The notes below the pieces were generated by a model. The model saw only the letters and a list, made by a program, of their open reading frames with translations, made no database searches and had not been told where the DNA came from. From positions 46,189,358 to 46,253,357 of the forward strand of contig JANJXV010000004.1 in assembly GCA_024803745.1 (NCBI GenBank): 64,000 nucleotides of DNA, in the 5' to 3' direction. This DNA comes from Megascapheus bottae. Taxonomy: Eukaryota > Chordata > Mammalia > Rodentia > Geomyidae. This document shows positions 63,060-64,000 of the stretch, in pieces (positions within the stretch are counted from its first letter, which is position 1; each line of letters begins with the position of its first letter). The translations under genes and the position numbers were made by a program.

Positions 63060-63655
63060 TGTTCTCTACCCATAATGTTCTCTTGCCCCTTCCTACTTCT
63101 TGATCCCTTTCCTCTTATCCGTAAGTCTTCTTTCTACTTCCTAGCCTTTATATGCATATATATATACATATATATGTATATTTATTTAGACTAGATTTCA
63201 CATATAAGAGATGTGTTCTTTTGAGTCTGCCTTATTTTACTTAACATGATGAGCTCTCATCCCATCTATTTTCCTGCAAACAGCATGATTTCATTCTTCT
63301 TTATAATACTTCATTGTGCATGTATCTCCCATTTTCTTTATCCATATGTCTTTTGTTGAGCACCTAAGCATAATGTATCTGTTGGTAATAGTATAGAAAT
63401 AAGCATGGAGGTGCAGGTAACTCTTTGCCTGTTCTTTTGATTTCTTTAGATATACAGGAATAGTATGGGTAATCCTATGTTAGTTCCATTTTTAGTTTTT
63501 TGAGAAACCTCTATACTAATTTCTATACAGACTGCACTAATTTATATTTCCAACAGTGTATAACGTTTCTTTGTCCATGCCTCCAACACAGCATTGACTG
63601 TTTTTTGTTTTCTTGATGATAGATACCTAATTTGGTGACATGAGATCTCAATTTT
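63060..63655 (-). mobile_element. Antisense L1 3' part
   Basis: Reversed L1 order: 'gccttattttacttaacatgatgagc', ttctttataatacttcattg, 'ttttgattt...tagatatacaggaatagtatggg', ttttttgagaaacctctata, 'cagactgcactaatttatatttccaacag', 'ttgatgatagatacctaa'. An (AT)n run sits at 63148-63182. Confidence 0.85.
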
Positions 63656-63675
63656 GTCTCCCCCCCCCCCCCCCG
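63656..63675 (+). repeat. Poly(C) run at SINE tail
   Basis: About 16 C in a row, where the antisense SINE that follows should begin with its T-rich (A-tail) end. Confidence 0.95.
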
Positions 63676-63851
63676 CCCTTGCTGGTCCTGGGGCTTGAAC
63701 TCAGGGCCTGGGCACTGTCCCTGAGCTTCTTTTCCTGAAGGCCAGAGCACTGTTCCAGCCTTGTCTATGTATGTGGTACTGAGGAATTGAACCTGGGTCT
63801 TCCATGCATGCTAGGCAAACACTCTACCGCTAAGCCACATTCCCAGCCCCT
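63676..63851 (-). mobile_element. SINE IDL-Geo in antisense L1
   Basis: ttgctggtcctggggcttga, gaggaattgaacctgggtct, gctaagccacattcccagcc. TTTTGT occurs just before (63651-63656) and after it (63851-63856). Confidence 0.93.
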
Positions 63852-64000
63852 TTTGTACCATTCTTTTGAAGAGATCAAAGTTTCTGAAAATTCTGTTTTC
63901 CCTTCACGCAGGATATGTGTTATCACTTTACTAATGAAAACGAAACTTTTCCAAAAATAGTTTCACCAGTTTATACCTCCATCTGTAATGTTAATGACTT
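63852..64000 (-). mobile_element. L1 scrap after SINE, to window edge
   Basis: Contains 'ttccaaaaatagtttcaccagtttatacctcc', a second partial match to the reversed L1 segment; the order is not simply continuous with the part before the SINE. Confidence 0.45.

Overview
The window is mammalian nuclear DNA: AT-rich, intron-dominated, and dense in retrotransposons, with no bacterial-style operons. The only host protein-coding gene I can support is FBXL4 on the + strand. Seven consecutive coding segments join in frame with GT/AG splice sites: 1-301, 5161-5506, 9428-9672, 18027-18240, 37897-37968, 44031-44343 and 50564-50727 (stop codon 50725-50727). Together they encode 550 residues. If the protein has the usual 621 residues, about the first 71 lie upstream of the window. 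FBXL4 is the F-box/leucine-rich-repeat receptor of an SCF ubiquitin ligase on the mitochondrial outer membrane that restrains BNIP3/NIX-driven mitophagy.

The repeats indicate the lineage. More than 40 SINE copies share one 3' module. Most carry a tRNA-Ala/ID-like head with pol III A- and B-box-like sequences; a second set carries a 7SL/B1-like head on the same tail. The tRNA-headed form matches my recollection of IDL-Geo, a dimeric SINE described as restricted to geomyoid rodents (pocket mice, kangaroo rats, pocket gophers). A geomyoid rodent is therefore my inference.

Layout: 1-18240 holds the first four coding exons, with introns carrying SINEs, L1 3' ends and old L2. Intron 18241-37896 is the largest and contains L1, MIR, MaLR-like and hAT-like remnants. 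It also holds a defective endogenous retrovirus at 27421-32392 in antisense orientation: two LTRs, a tRNA-Lys-type primer site, gag matrix/capsid/nucleocapsid remnants, a reverse transcriptase scrap and an envelope transmembrane remnant, with a later SINE inserted inside it. A 72-nt exon lies at 37897-37968. Region 37969-50563 is SINE-rich and contains the long LRR exon, an L2, an antisense L1 split by a SINE, and several microsatellites. The terminal exon, 3' UTR and clustered poly(A) signals occupy 50564 to about 51170. From there to 64000 the sequence looks intergenic, with SINEs, L1, MIR and simple repeats.

I found no tRNA or rRNA gene, CRISPR array or novel coding system. The observations most worth a second look are the mosaic retrovirus remnant, a perfect 13-bp hairpin at 49035-49063, SINE tails that have grown into different microsatellites, and three recurrent repeat families I cannot name.
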